DNA of 15,729 nt from NIOZ-UU13 sp041862635 (GCA_041862635.1 JBGVTO010000268.1:1-15729); one strand, 5' to 3'; numbered from the stretch's first letter, positions 1-6,551 are shown. The notes: generated by a model from the letters alone, not told the origin. Numbers and translations: made by a program.

Positions 1-86
1 TGTATCTTCACATTATCAACAGCCATAAGCCTGTTGTATTGTTCAGCCGACATCCTTTCTTTCAATAATTCTTTTACATTATACAT
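1..86 (-). CDS. 5' end of an unidentified gene, cut by the window edge
   Basis: Only the first 28 codons are inside the window. They begin MYNVKELLKERMSAEQYNRL and stay open to position 1. A Shine-Dalgarno AAGGAG lies at 100-105. It is 13 bases from the ATG at 86 but 7 bases from an in-frame TTG at 90-92, so translation may really start at that TTG, adding two residues. A strong sigma-70 promoter (137-166) lies directly upstream, so the gene is probably transcribed on its own. The segment is helical and charged with no signal peptide, so the product is likely cytoplasmic. The stretch faintly recalls the N-terminus of GTP-dependent PEP carboxykinases, but it is far too short to assign. Confidence 0.55.
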   Translation of the reverse strand, partial: MYNVKELLKERMSAEQYNRLMAVDNVKI

Positions 87-136
87 AGACAATCATTAAC
101 TCCTTAATATTTATTAGACTTGAAAAAAGTTAGGGG

Positions 137-166
137 ATTTTAAACTATAGAGCCAACGGACGTCAA
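137..166 (-). promoter_or_regulatory. Sigma-70-type promoter for the gene starting at 86
   Basis: On the minus strand a -35 TTGACG (161-166) is followed after 18 bases by a -10 TAAAAT (137-142). This predicts a transcript start near 130 and a leader of about 45 bases containing the AAGGAG motif at 100-105. Confidence 0.55.
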
Positions 167-187
167 CTTCTTTTCGATATTGCATTC

Positions 188-301
188 TCATGTTTTTGAA
201 CCTTTGCCCGAGTGGGGTCCTATCAACAGTGAATTGAAGCACTTTTCCGAGCATGTCTTGGCCTTTGGTTTGAACTCTGCACACTTTCTTTGCTTATTCA
301 T
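188..301 (-). CDS. Possible 37-residue ORF, or remnant, of unknown function
   Basis: An ATG at 299-301 is preceded by a GGGGAG-like ribosome-binding site about 6 bases upstream and opens a 37-codon frame beginning MNKQRKCAEFKPKAKTCSEK. The start loosely resembles the RK..AEFK.K(A/V) opening of IS3/IS911-type OrfA transposase subunits. Nothing after residue 15 continues that resemblance, so it could be a decayed insertion-sequence end or chance. It occupies most of the 247-base gap between the hypothetical gene at 334-825 and the gene leaving the window. I see no other gene in that gap. Confidence 0.15.
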   Translation of the reverse strand: MNKQRKCAEFKPKAKTCSEKCFNSLLIGPHSGKGSKT

Positions 302-333
302 TAACGCTCCCCTGGCCCCTAATCTGCCGCTTC

Positions 334-825
334 TTAGACCGCTCCCCATAGTTGCATGTGTCGGATGACATCTCCCGATTTGATTGTGGTGCCGTTGGTG
401 CACCCGGTCACATTACAGAACGAGATTGCATTATTAAAATCGAGCTTTGGTGTTAATCCGATAATAACCATGTCCGCATCGGATTTGCAGCTGCAGTTGA
501 CCAATTTTTTAAACATAACGCCGCAGTGAGGGCAGTATAATTCGTCTTTTACGCCGTTTTCCAGTTTGCCCAAGAGGATAATCTTGTCGAAATCACCCTG
601 AATTGCCGATAGAACGAACTCTCCTTCCATACCTGGCCGTTTAAATTTAATCCGCAGTCCAGGGGCACCGTTTATTTCATGTTCCTTGTCAATAATGTTG
701 CAGCCGTTAGGACAGAATGCTTCAGTTACGACATATCTCACTTTTTTCTCGTCTATCTCTTTCGTCCCTTTTTTCCGCTGCCCGAGTGGAATAATCAATC
801 TTCCATCTTTACTGAATCGTTCCAT
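334..825 (-). CDS. Cysteine-rich hypothetical protein, possibly zinc- or iron-binding
   Basis: A 163-residue soluble protein with no signal peptide or membrane segment. Eight cysteines fall in four pairs: CPNGC (38-42), CPHC (98-101), CSC (111-113) and C137/C142 in CNVTGC. Such spacing suits structural zinc sites or a metal cluster, but I recognise no family. The ATG at 825 is preferred because an AGGA motif sits about 7 bases upstream; the TTG at 831 is only about 2 bases from that motif. The gene follows the heptose phosphatase-like gene by 77 bases on the same strand and may be co-transcribed with it. The gap contains only an AT-rich hairpin (862-878). Function unknown. Confidence 0.75.
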   Translation of the reverse strand: MERFSKDGRLIIPLGQRKKGTKEIDEKKVRYVVTEAFCPNGCNIIDKEHEINGAPGLRIKFKRPGMEGEFVLSAIQGDFDKIILLGKLENGVKDELYCPHCGVMFKKLVNCSCKSDADMVIIGLTPKLDFNNAISFCNVTGCTNGTTIKSGDVIRHMQLWGAV

Positions 826-902
826 GCTCAATTCCTTTTTTTCCTGACATTCACCTATTAGTCTTTTTCTAAAAAAGATTATTCAAGATTAGAAACCGGC
901 AT

Positions 903-1757
903 CTATTTATTAGCCAATATTTGCAGAACGCTTCCCGGTTTTTCCGGCGGAAAATTAAATTTCTTTACCCAATCAACTGGCGCCAATTTACCTGTCAATG
1001 CCTCCCATATTCCAGCCGGACGCGGTTCACACTCCAACCAGCCGCCAGAGACTTCATACACTTCTATCCCTGCTTCCCGTAGTATTTGTGCTACATGCTC
1101 CATGTTCTTCGGTGTATGTCCCAAGTCGGGCCTCCACCACAGGTCACAGGCAACCCCAAGATCAAGTACAAATTCCGTTTCCATTCGCTTGGAGTTCCGT
1201 TCTCGCATATCGGACAGGTAAAAAGACGTAATCCTTTCAGCGGCCTGCATAATTCCCGTGACCACCTCAGTATCTTCAGGCAGTTCGGGCAAATGTTTGT
1301 TGCCGTGGCCGGTAAGGACGTAAATACCGCGTGCGCCAACGTTCTTGGCCAATTGAATGTCATGCGGATGGTCGCCAACTACAAATGAACGCTGCAGGTC
1401 GATGTAGTAATCTTGGGCAGCTTTTTTTATAAAATAGGGTTTTGGTTTTATACAAACACAATTGTCCGAACGACTGTGCGGGCAAACGTAGATGTCGGTA
1501 ATTTCAATTCCTGCTTTAGCAAGCGTGTTAATTAGATGGATGTTGACACGGTTCACATTTTTGCGGCTTATCACACCTTCGGCAACTCCTGGTTGATTAG
1601 TAACTATGAAAAGCAGGAAATGTTTCCGGAATTTCCGCAATGCCTTGAAGGTTCCCGGGAAAAAAACAACATCAGACGGGTCTTTCAGATGTCCAACGTC
1701 TTCGATGATTGTGCCGTCCCTGTCAAGAAATATCGCGGCATTCTTATCGCTACACAT
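903..1757 (-). CDS. D-glycero-D-manno-heptose 1,7-bisphosphate phosphatase-like HAD enzyme with C-terminal extension
   Basis: This 284-residue protein has all HAD-IIIA phosphatase motifs: the nucleophile loop FLDRDGT (D12, D14), TNQPG (53-57), a KP motif (K104) and GDHPHD (128-133). A zinc loop C92-P-H94...C100-V-C102 is typical of GmhB and HisB-N phosphatases. GmhB removes the C7 phosphate of heptose bisphosphate during ADP-heptose synthesis for LPS, in the cytoplasm. GmhB usually ends near 190 residues; here a further 93 residues (192-284) follow that I do not recognise. The usual CRKP arginine after the zinc loop is isoleucine here (CIKP), so substrate choice could differ. The ATG at 1757 has AAGGA 7-8 bases upstream, which favours it over an upstream GTG at 1781. 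HisB-N or another sugar-phosphate phosphatase is the alternative. Confidence 0.85.
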   Translation of the reverse strand: MCSDKNAAIFLDRDGTIIEDVGHLKDPSDVVFFPGTFKALRKFRKHFLLFIVTNQPGVAEGVISRKNVNRVNIHLINTLAKAGIEITDIYVCPHSRSDNCVCIKPKPYFIKKAAQDYYIDLQRSFVVGDHPHDIQLAKNVGARGIYVLTGHGNKHLPELPEDTEVVTGIMQAAERITSFYLSDMRERNSKRMETEFVLDLGVACDLWWRPDLGHTPKNMEHVAQILREAGIEVYEVSGGWLECEPRPAGIWEALTGKLAPVDWVKKFNFPPEKPGSVLQILANK

Positions 1758-1817
1758 ATATATTCCTTCTCTAACACACAAAGAAATGGAACTTCACTCC
1801 CTGCCATCTGGCCAAAG

Positions 1818-2067
1818 CTAATCTCTATGTACAATCTTACCTTTTATCATAATGACGTGTAAATTGTTCTTGGCCGCGTTTGCATCGACACCACAGGTAA
1901 TGACTCCTCTGCTCATAAAGTCTCTAATAATCCGATACATACTTTTGTCCCGTGTACCTCTCAGCAGTACCGCCGGTCTCGACCAATAAGAAAGCCAACA
2001 CCCAAGTATAGGGCTGCCGGCCTGTATCTTGTTCCGCCATCCATAAGTGGACCGCGAGCAACGTACT
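1818..2067 (-). pseudogene. Frameshifted remnant resembling an LpxL/HtrB-type lipid A acyltransferase
   Basis: In one frame the minus strand reads STLLAVHLWMAEQ. Its H (2047-2049) and E (2032-2034) give an H-x4-E spacing like the catalytic HxxxxE/D of LpxL-family acyltransferases. About 20 bases later the match continues in another frame: GCWLSYWSRPAVLLRGTRDK, then SMYRIIRDF, then DANAAKNNLH and KGKIV. This follows the order and spacing of the family core (sugar-lipid acyltransferase, PF03279) before a stop at 1818. The N-terminal third and C-terminal half of a normal ~300-residue enzyme are absent, and a TGA stop lies just before the first block. The resemblance is read by eye. Its position beside a heptose phosphatase-like gene fits an eroded LPS locus. 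It could instead be non-coding. Confidence 0.4.
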
Positions 2068-2080
2068 TCAACGGTTTTCA

Positions 2081-2131
2081 GGCAAAAAGAAAACCGGCAA
2101 CAGTCTCGTAAATGATTGCTGTTTGCCGGCC
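2081..2131 (-). terminator. Intrinsic terminator after the MpsC-like gene / putative small RNA
   Basis: On the minus strand CCGGCAAACAG (2129-2119) pairs with CTGTTGCCGG (2103-2094) with one bulged base and a 15-base loop, then runs into TTTTCTTTTTG. This is a classic GC stem plus U-tract. It would end transcripts coming from 2249-2623 and from the promoter at 2192-2220. Confidence 0.75.
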
Positions 2132-2185
2132 TATTCTCCAGCAGGTAACTAAAGCTACCCCCTGTCAATCTGCCTTTTCATATTT
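2085..2185 (-). ncRNA. Putative ~100-nt small RNA or attenuated 5' leader
   Basis: A TTGACA/GATAAC promoter (2192-2220) and the intrinsic terminator (2081-2131) bracket about 100 bases with no convincing reading frame. The predicted transcript starts near 2185. It contains a small stem GGTAGC-UUUA-GUUACC (2144-2159) and then the terminator hairpin. It could be a stand-alone small RNA, or a leader that once attenuated the downstream acyltransferase remnant and phosphatase genes. I could not match it to a riboswitch class. Confidence 0.3.
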
Positions 2186-2191
2186 AGAAAT

Positions 2192-2220
2192 GTTATCTTA
2201 TAAAAGTATAAGGGTGTCAA
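2192..2220 (-). promoter_or_regulatory. Sigma-70-type promoter inside the gap after 2249
   Basis: A perfect -35 TTGACA (2215-2220) and a -10-like GATAAC (2192-2197) are separated by 17 bases on the minus strand. They lie just past the stop codon of the MpsC-like gene and point towards the terminator hairpin. Confidence 0.45.
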
Positions 2221-2248
2221 GAGGAATTTTTATGTGGTTTGACTTTTA

Positions 2249-2623
2249 TTATAAGTCAGCAAACACAACGGGGCTCTCCAGAGTGAATATAATAACACGC
2301 TCTCCCGTAATGGTGCTAATGTCTGTGTGAAGACTTTTTACCCTTTTTCCGGTGAGGTCTATTATTATCTGCTCCAGAAGCGGCCGGGCCTTTTCGAGTA
2401 GCTCAGTCCTGACCCGCTTGATGAGGGTCCGCCCAGTGGTCTCATCACTCGTTCCGGCAAGCTGCTGCTCCGCCGGAGTTAGAACACGTTTAAGGCGAAT
2501 TACTATTATATCATCAATGATATAAGTCTTGGTCTCCTCAGGGCCTCGCCCCATATATTCTTTCTCAAACTTGATAAGGGCTTCACTGATGTTGGCTTCA
2601 ATCTGTCCTTTGCTCATTGCCAT
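2249..2623 (-). CDS. MpsC / DUF2294 domain protein
   Basis: This 124-residue protein matches the family first called DUF2294 (PF10057), now named after MpsC of a proposed Na+-translocating membrane-potential system. Recognisable features are the N-terminal MSKGQIEA, the helix ending in EYMGRGPEE (about 22-30), the YIIDD/VIRLK strand pair, LTPAEQQL, and the C-terminal LHTDIS...TGERVIIFTL block. Length is normal for the family (about 115-125 residues). It has no signal peptide or membrane helix. It has its own consensus promoter (2662-2690) and is followed by a terminator (2081-2131), so it forms a single-gene unit. No other Mps-like gene is nearby, so its role here is unclear. Two ATGs (2623, 2617) are possible starts; neither has a strong Shine-Dalgarno motif. 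Confidence 0.85.
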   Translation of the reverse strand: MAMSKGQIEANISEALIKFEKEYMGRGPEETKTYIIDDIIVIRLKRVLTPAEQQLAGTSDETTGRTLIKRVRTELLEKARPLLEQIIIDLTGKRVKSLHTDISTITGERVIIFTLESPVVFADL

Positions 2624-2647
2624 ATTGAGATCTTCTTAATCTATATC

Positions 2648-2775
2648 AAAAAAACCGAGAGATTTTAACTGCCGAGCACTCTGATGTCAATCCCCTTAAA
2701 GGCTTTTTCCCCTGCCCCGTTAGAAATTCGGTTTTTTTATACATCACTATTTACCGTCACAGATTTCTAACGGGG
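2648..2775. repeat. Two interleaved perfect inverted repeats
   Basis: CCCCGTTAGAAAT (2715-2727) is the exact reverse complement of ATTTCTAACGGGG (2763-2775). AAAAAAACCGA (2648-2658) is the exact reverse complement of TCGGTTTTTTT (2728-2738). The arms alternate, so only one hairpin, or a pseudoknot-like arrangement, can form. The second pair brackets the promoter at 2662-2690. This lies in a 311-base gap (2624-2934) that also holds the LRR-gene terminator and a 10-base palindrome TTTCCGGAAA (2786-2795); no gene is visible there. Confidence 0.7.
2662..2690 (-). promoter_or_regulatory. Consensus sigma-70 promoter of the MpsC-like gene
   Basis: A perfect -35 TTGACA (2685-2690), a 17-base spacer and a -10 TAAAAT (2662-2667) on the minus strand predict a start near 2655, giving a leader of about 30 bases before the ATG at 2623. 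Confidence 0.7.
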
Positions 2776-2847
2776 TCAACTCGTTTTTCCGGAAAGGGTG
2801 GTTTTTATATAATCTTGACCTGTAGTAGTAAGCGTGCAAGTTCATGG

Positions 2848-2894
2848 CTTATAAAAGGGCCGACTCCTGCCTGTTGGTGGCAGGGGTCGGCCTT
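2848..2894 (-). terminator. Intrinsic terminator of sigma module A
   Basis: A 14-base-pair stem (2858-2871 with 2879-2892, one mismatch) with a 7-base loop is followed on the minus strand by CTTTTATAAG. It lies 41 bases past the stop of the LRR gene and closes the long module A transcript. Confidence 0.85.
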
Positions 2895-2934
2895 GGTTTG
2901 CATGAGGCCGGAGGGGCTGCCGTCGGCTACAGCG

Positions 2935-5049
2935 CTACCTGCGACGCGGGCGATTCTGTTGTGTCCGCTGATTGACACGAGGTTGACTTACTCCGGTGCG
3001 TTTTGGGGTACTGACAGGTCGAGTCTGCACTTTCGGCATTCTATTTATGTGAATATACTCAATCACAGGGTGACTTTTTGCCAGATTGGCCACCATCTGC
3101 TTACGGATGGGTTCATCGGTATCAAAATAGAGCGACTCCAGAGACAAAGGGCCCGTCAGAGACGCCAGGGCGGTACTGGTAATGTCGCCGCTCAAGTGCA
3201 GAGTTCTGAGTTTCGGCAAGCCGTTTAGATACGCCAAATTCTCGCCCGTACAGCCCAAAAGCCCGCTGACATACAGACGGTTCAGTTCAGGCAGTTCCCT
3301 GAGGTGACGTAAGAACGCTCCAGTCAGGGGGGAACCCGGTTGAATCGGTTGAATCGCCAAATTCTCAAGCAAGGGCAGGTGTTCCAGAAACGCAAGGTCG
3401 CTGTCCTGCAATTGTAGCCCGAGATCCATGTCCTTCATCTTTTTTAGTCCCGACAGATCCAGCGTTACCCCATTGTTTGTGTCTGTCTTAGCAGCATTTC
3501 CCCATAGGTTCACTTGCAGGGTATGGAGATTCGTCAAACCGTTCAATTGGTTCAGTCCGCTCTTGCTTATCTTGCTTACATCTGCACCTCCAAAAACCGA
3601 GAAGCTCAATGACTCCAACTGATCCAGCTTGCTGATTGACGCCAGGCTTCGGTCGGTCAAATGCTTGCTCCCGACAATCAGTTTTTTCAGACGGCCCAAT
3701 GGCTCCAGGCAGGCAATATCTGCATCGGACAATGCATCACCGCTGGAAATAAGGAGTTCCTCCAGGGAGTCGAGGCCGGCTAGGTGGGACAAGCCTGTGG
3801 GGCCGTAGTAGCCCTGCCTGCGATCTTTCAGAGCGACCTGCAGGCATTTGAGGTTCCGGAATCTCGCCAGTGTCTTCATGCCTTCGGCGGACAGATAGCT
3901 AAGTCCTTTTATGGATTCGAGATTAGGCAAGTTCGCCGCCAACTGCCGCACGACTTCATCGCCATAATATTCACCTGCATAGCCGCTCCATGCATACGCA
4001 AAATCCACCTTCTTGAGGTTCTTCAGCTCCTTCAAGCGGGCCACACCTGCAGGGGTGAATCTCGGGCTGGCCATGATGAAGTGCAACTCCTCAAGGTTCT
4101 TGAGCTTGGCTATGGAGGCAAGGCTGGCGTCGGTGAGGGCATCCACGCCCCAGAGGGTCAGGCCCTTGAGCTGCGTCAGGCCTTCCAGGTATTTGATATG
4201 TCGGTCGGAGATCGGGCAACCACAGAAACATAGGCGCTCCAATCGGGGCAGCTTCGCCAGTTCGGCCAGGCCCGGGCCCCACATTTTTCCACCCACTATG
4301 TTCAGCCAGCGTAGATTGGACAGTTGGGCCACCTGCTTGAGGCCTGCATCGGTCAGACCCGTATTGAGCTCCAGATACTCCAGGGCAGGCAGGTCCATTA
4401 GGACAGCCAGGCCCCGGCTTCCGATAGATGCCTGCGTGAGCTCCAGGCCCCTGAGTGAACGCAGCGACCTGAGGTGCTCAAGACCTTCATCGGTTATTCC
4501 AGCGCTGCTTAGGCTCAGTATCCCCAGACCCGTTAAATGGCTGATCGGCTCAAATATCCGTGGGTCTGCACCAGCCCTTAGGTACATCTCGGTGCCGACT
4601 GAGAGCCAAAACAAGTCATTCGGATCAAGTTCCGACAGCCCGGACAGATCATCCGGGTCTTTACGGGTCCGGTCGGCAATCGTCAGTTGGTGAGCCTGAG
4701 GATTCTGTGCAAGCAGTTTTGCCGACTCCCGCAGGCTAAGTGCCAGTCGAACCCACGGTTTGACGTTTCGGTCTTTGGGCACAAGCACATCACCCTGTGC
4801 GGCGCTAAGGTACTCCCATTCGCCCAACAGCTCCACATGTTCAGGGTCCCAACCCGGATCGGATTCGGGCTCAAGGTAAAGATTGCCCGTGCATTGGCCG
4901 GATGGAAAGGACAGAACCCTGGTTGCACCTGGCGGCTGGTTGGGCGTCAACAGGGTAATTTCATCAGCTTGCAATCCTGTGACCAGTCCCCACGTGACCA
5001 GTACTATCGTCCCCACGCTTACCCGCTTGCGTATCGGCATATCCTTCAT
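2935..5049 (-). CDS. Exported leucine-rich-repeat protein
   Basis: A 704-residue protein with an N-terminal signal sequence: basic MPIRKRV, then a hydrophobic stretch ending near residue 28 (GLQADE). Residues of about 30-150 are not repeat-like. From about 165 to 660 many leucine-rich repeats follow, of the ~24-26-residue type with L..L..L..L.L....(I/L)(T/S)D..L. Examples are ITDEGLEHLRSL, LTDAGLKQVAQL and LTDASLASIAKL, the ribonuclease-inhibitor-like form often found in planctomycetes. The C-terminal ~30 residues are basic and disordered (ending NRPRRR). LRR arrays bind proteins or glycans; no enzyme domain is visible, so a surface or periplasmic binding role is inferred. It is the last gene of module A, before the terminator at 2848-2894. 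Starts at 5049 and 5040 are both possible; neither has a good Shine-Dalgarno. Confidence 0.85.
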   Translation of the reverse strand: MKDMPIRKRVSVGTIVLVTWGLVTGLQADEITLLTPNQPPGATRVLSFPSGQCTGNLYLEPESDPGWDPEHVELLGEWEYLSAAQGDVLVPKDRNVKPWVRLALSLRESAKLLAQNPQAHQLTIADRTRKDPDDLSGLSELDPNDLFWLSVGTEMYLRAGADPRIFEPISHLTGLGILSLSSAGITDEGLEHLRSLRSLRGLELTQASIGSRGLAVLMDLPALEYLELNTGLTDAGLKQVAQLSNLRWLNIVGGKMWGPGLAELAKLPRLERLCFCGCPISDRHIKYLEGLTQLKGLTLWGVDALTDASLASIAKLKNLEELHFIMASPRFTPAGVARLKELKNLKKVDFAYAWSGYAGEYYGDEVVRQLAANLPNLESIKGLSYLSAEGMKTLARFRNLKCLQVALKDRRQGYYGPTGLSHLAGLDSLEELLISSGDALSDADIACLEPLGRLKKLIVGSKHLTDRSLASISKLDQLESLSFSVFGGADVSKISKSGLNQLNGLTNLHTLQVNLWGNAAKTDTNNGVTLDLSGLKKMKDMDLGLQLQDSDLAFLEHLPLLENLAIQPIQPGSPLTGAFLRHLRELPELNRLYVSGLLGCTGENLAYLNGLPKLRTLHLSGDITSTALASLTGPLSLESLYFDTDEPIRKQMVANLAKSHPVIEYIHINRMPKVQTRPVSTPKRTGVSQPRVNQRTQQNRPRRR

Positions 5050-5106
5050 AATCTTTGTTTTTTAAAAAGAGGTTTCAATTGAGTTCCGAAAGCTTCCAAA
5101 AACCTT

Positions 5107-5190
5107 CTACCTGGACCAAGAACAGCCAGACCAAAATACAGCTATTGAGGAGCATACGACCAATCCTGTAATAATTCTTCGCGCGGGCAT
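5107..5190 (-). CDS. 27-residue lipoprotein-like peptide
   Basis: This short frame begins at an ATG (5188-5190) with a strong AAAGGAG Shine-Dalgarno 6 bases upstream and ends at TAG (5107-5109). The peptide has the layout of a lipoprotein signal: charged MPARR, a hydrophobic core, then a lipobox-like WSGC, leaving only five residues (CSWSR) from the cysteine to the end. It sits 24 bases after the Gly-rich protein gene and 57 bases before the LRR gene, so it is almost certainly on the module A transcript. It could be a very small lipoprotein, comparable in layout to entericidins. Alternatives are a translated leader coupling to the LRR gene, or the truncated start of a lost lipoprotein gene. 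Good SD and signal layout, but very short. Confidence 0.5.
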   Translation of the reverse strand: MPARRIITGLVVCSSIAVFWSGCSWSR

Positions 5191-5214
5191 AATACGCTCC
5201 TTTCTTCAAGACAA

Positions 5215-6477
5215 TCAGTAAGTGAATATCTCCACCGTTTCCTGGAATTGGTCAAAATCCAGCTCGCCCCTGGCAAAGTCACTGACGTCTGATTTTTTCG
5301 CACGTATAGTTAAGATTGTGGCCGTCGGAAAGCCCATCCCGCCGTACATGCCACCCACACCCATACCCATACCCATACCGCCGCCATAGCCGCCCATAGC
5401 ACCATAACCATAACCTCCGCCTCCGTAACCGCCCATGCCGCCGCCGTAGCCGCCGTAGCCACCGTAGCTGCCGTAGCCGCCGTAGCCACCCATACCACCG
5501 TACATACCGCCCATCATGCCACCCCCCTCGCGTCGTGATGGTCGTCTGGGTCGCCGCCTGGATGTGGAGGGTTCGGACGCCGCGGCGTCGTCTTCATATT
5601 CATAGTCCTCATAAAGGAACGGATCGACAGTGCGGAATTGGTAAAACTCACCGGATTGGCGGCCTTGTCCAATGACCGTGACAATTATCCACTCATCCGG
5701 TGTCAGGTTTCGAATATTTGCCGCGTGTTTCAGCGTTTCAATAAGCTCTTTCTTGAGCTGGTCAAATTTCACCAAACCGAATCCTAGGTCTGAAAAGCCT
5801 GGCATATCCGGCATGGGAGCTTTCGGGGAGAATATCTGCTGTCTTGCTCGCTGCCAGGTCGGGTCAACATGTTCGGCAGTTTCCTCATCTTTCTGCTCTT
5901 CGGATTTCAATGTAGGTGAGAATGCGAAATTTACCTCCATCAAAAAGACCACTCCATAGCCCTGCATATAGATAGCCTCCGTGCCGCGATTGTCCCTTCC
6001 AAAGAAATCACCAAAATCGGTGAACACCCCTTTAATCGTGCGGGACTCCTTAAACCTCTCGTCAAGGATGTGTGACATAACAAGCAAATCCTGTGTTAGA
6101 GCATCAAGCTCTTCCGGTTTGACATCTGAATCAGGTATCACAAGGACTTTCCGGCTGCTGATGTGGCCCGACCTTTTCGCCTGCGCGGGGTACGGACTCG
6201 GGGCTGGCGGTGCAGCCGGAGCAGCGGGTGCCACAAGCGCAGGCTCTGGAGGCATAGGCACCTCTTCGGGCAAAGGTACCTCTTCGGGCACAGGTGGTAC
6301 TTCAGTTATAGGCCCTGGACGTGTAGGCTTTTGGGGGGTCGTAGGCCTACTGGCCGGCTGGCGGGCTGTAGGCTCCCCTGCGCCTTCTACTTGGCGTTCT
6401 ACTTGAGCCAGGGCAAAACTCCCCGTTGCCAGATTGAAAACGACAAGCATAATAATTGTTCTGGTTAAAGATTTCAT
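5215..6477 (-). CDS. Exported protein with Pro-rich linker and Gly/Tyr/Met-rich insert
   Basis: A 420-residue protein with a clear signal peptide (MKSLTRT, hydrophobic core, cleavage after about SFALA). Residues ~35-100 form a Pro/Glu/Ala-rich linker (PVPEEVPLPEEVPMPPEP). A globular part (~105-300) contains ELDALTQDLLVMSHIL and EWIIVTVIG. A basic RRRPRRPSRR patch is followed by a Gly/Tyr/Met-rich tract (~317-382) of GGYGGYG-type repeats. The last ~38 residues (ATILTIRAKKSDVSDF...) look like the continuation of the globular fold, so the tract appears to be an insertion. I know of no defined function; similar exported proteins occur beside ECF sigma genes in planctomycetes. An AAAGGAG precedes the ATG. 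It is the third gene of module A, 74 bases after the membrane protein gene. Confidence 0.8.
   Translation of the reverse strand: MKSLTRTIIMLVVFNLATGSFALAQVERQVEGAGEPTARQPASRPTTPQKPTRPGPITEVPPVPEEVPLPEEVPMPPEPALVAPAAPAAPPAPSPYPAQAKRSGHISSRKVLVIPDSDVKPEELDALTQDLLVMSHILDERFKESRTIKGVFTDFGDFFGRDNRGTEAIYMQGYGVVFLMEVNFAFSPTLKSEEQKDEETAEHVDPTWQRARQQIFSPKAPMPDMPGFSDLGFGLVKFDQLKKELIETLKHAANIRNLTPDEWIIVTVIGQGRQSGEFYQFRTVDPFLYEDYEYEDDAAASEPSTSRRRPRRPSRREGGGMMGGMYGGMGGYGGYGSYGGYGGYGGGMGGYGGGGYGYGAMGGYGGGMGMGMGVGGMYGGMGFPTATILTIRAKKSDVSDFARGELDFDQFQETVEIFTY
5330..5525. repeat. Short-period low-complexity repeat encoding the Gly/Tyr/Met tract
   Basis: The plus strand here is dominated by units such as CCGCCGTAG, CCACCGTAG and CCCATACC, coding on the minus strand for GGY, GGM and GMG repeats. 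The frame stays intact, so copy-number change would lengthen or shorten the protein without breaking it. Confidence 0.8.
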
Positions 6478-6551
6478 TTTTTGCTCCTTTCATTCAAAAG
6501 ATTAAATTTTCATACATATCCGGCACCACGTCGGGGCTGGGTAAAAAGTAG

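Noticed and set aside
1818..1905. Tail of an amidohydrolase (…VIMIKGKIV)
   Set aside because: The longer match including the upstream H-x4-E block and spacing fits an LpxL-type acyltransferase better.
1905..2010. CTGAGAGGTACAC resembling the conserved core of a TPP riboswitch
   Set aside because: The second conserved half (CCTGATC...GCGNAGGGA) is missing, no thiamine gene follows, and the same bases read better as the acyltransferase remnant.
4013..4693. 226-codon open frame on the plus strand
   Set aside because: It is opposite the LRR gene. The Arg/Ser-rich product reflects the complementary codon pattern of repeats, not a real protein.
5310..5498. Ala/Val-rich 62-codon frame on the minus strand
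   Set aside because: It is an alternate reading of the Gly/Tyr/Met repeat tract in the exported protein gene.
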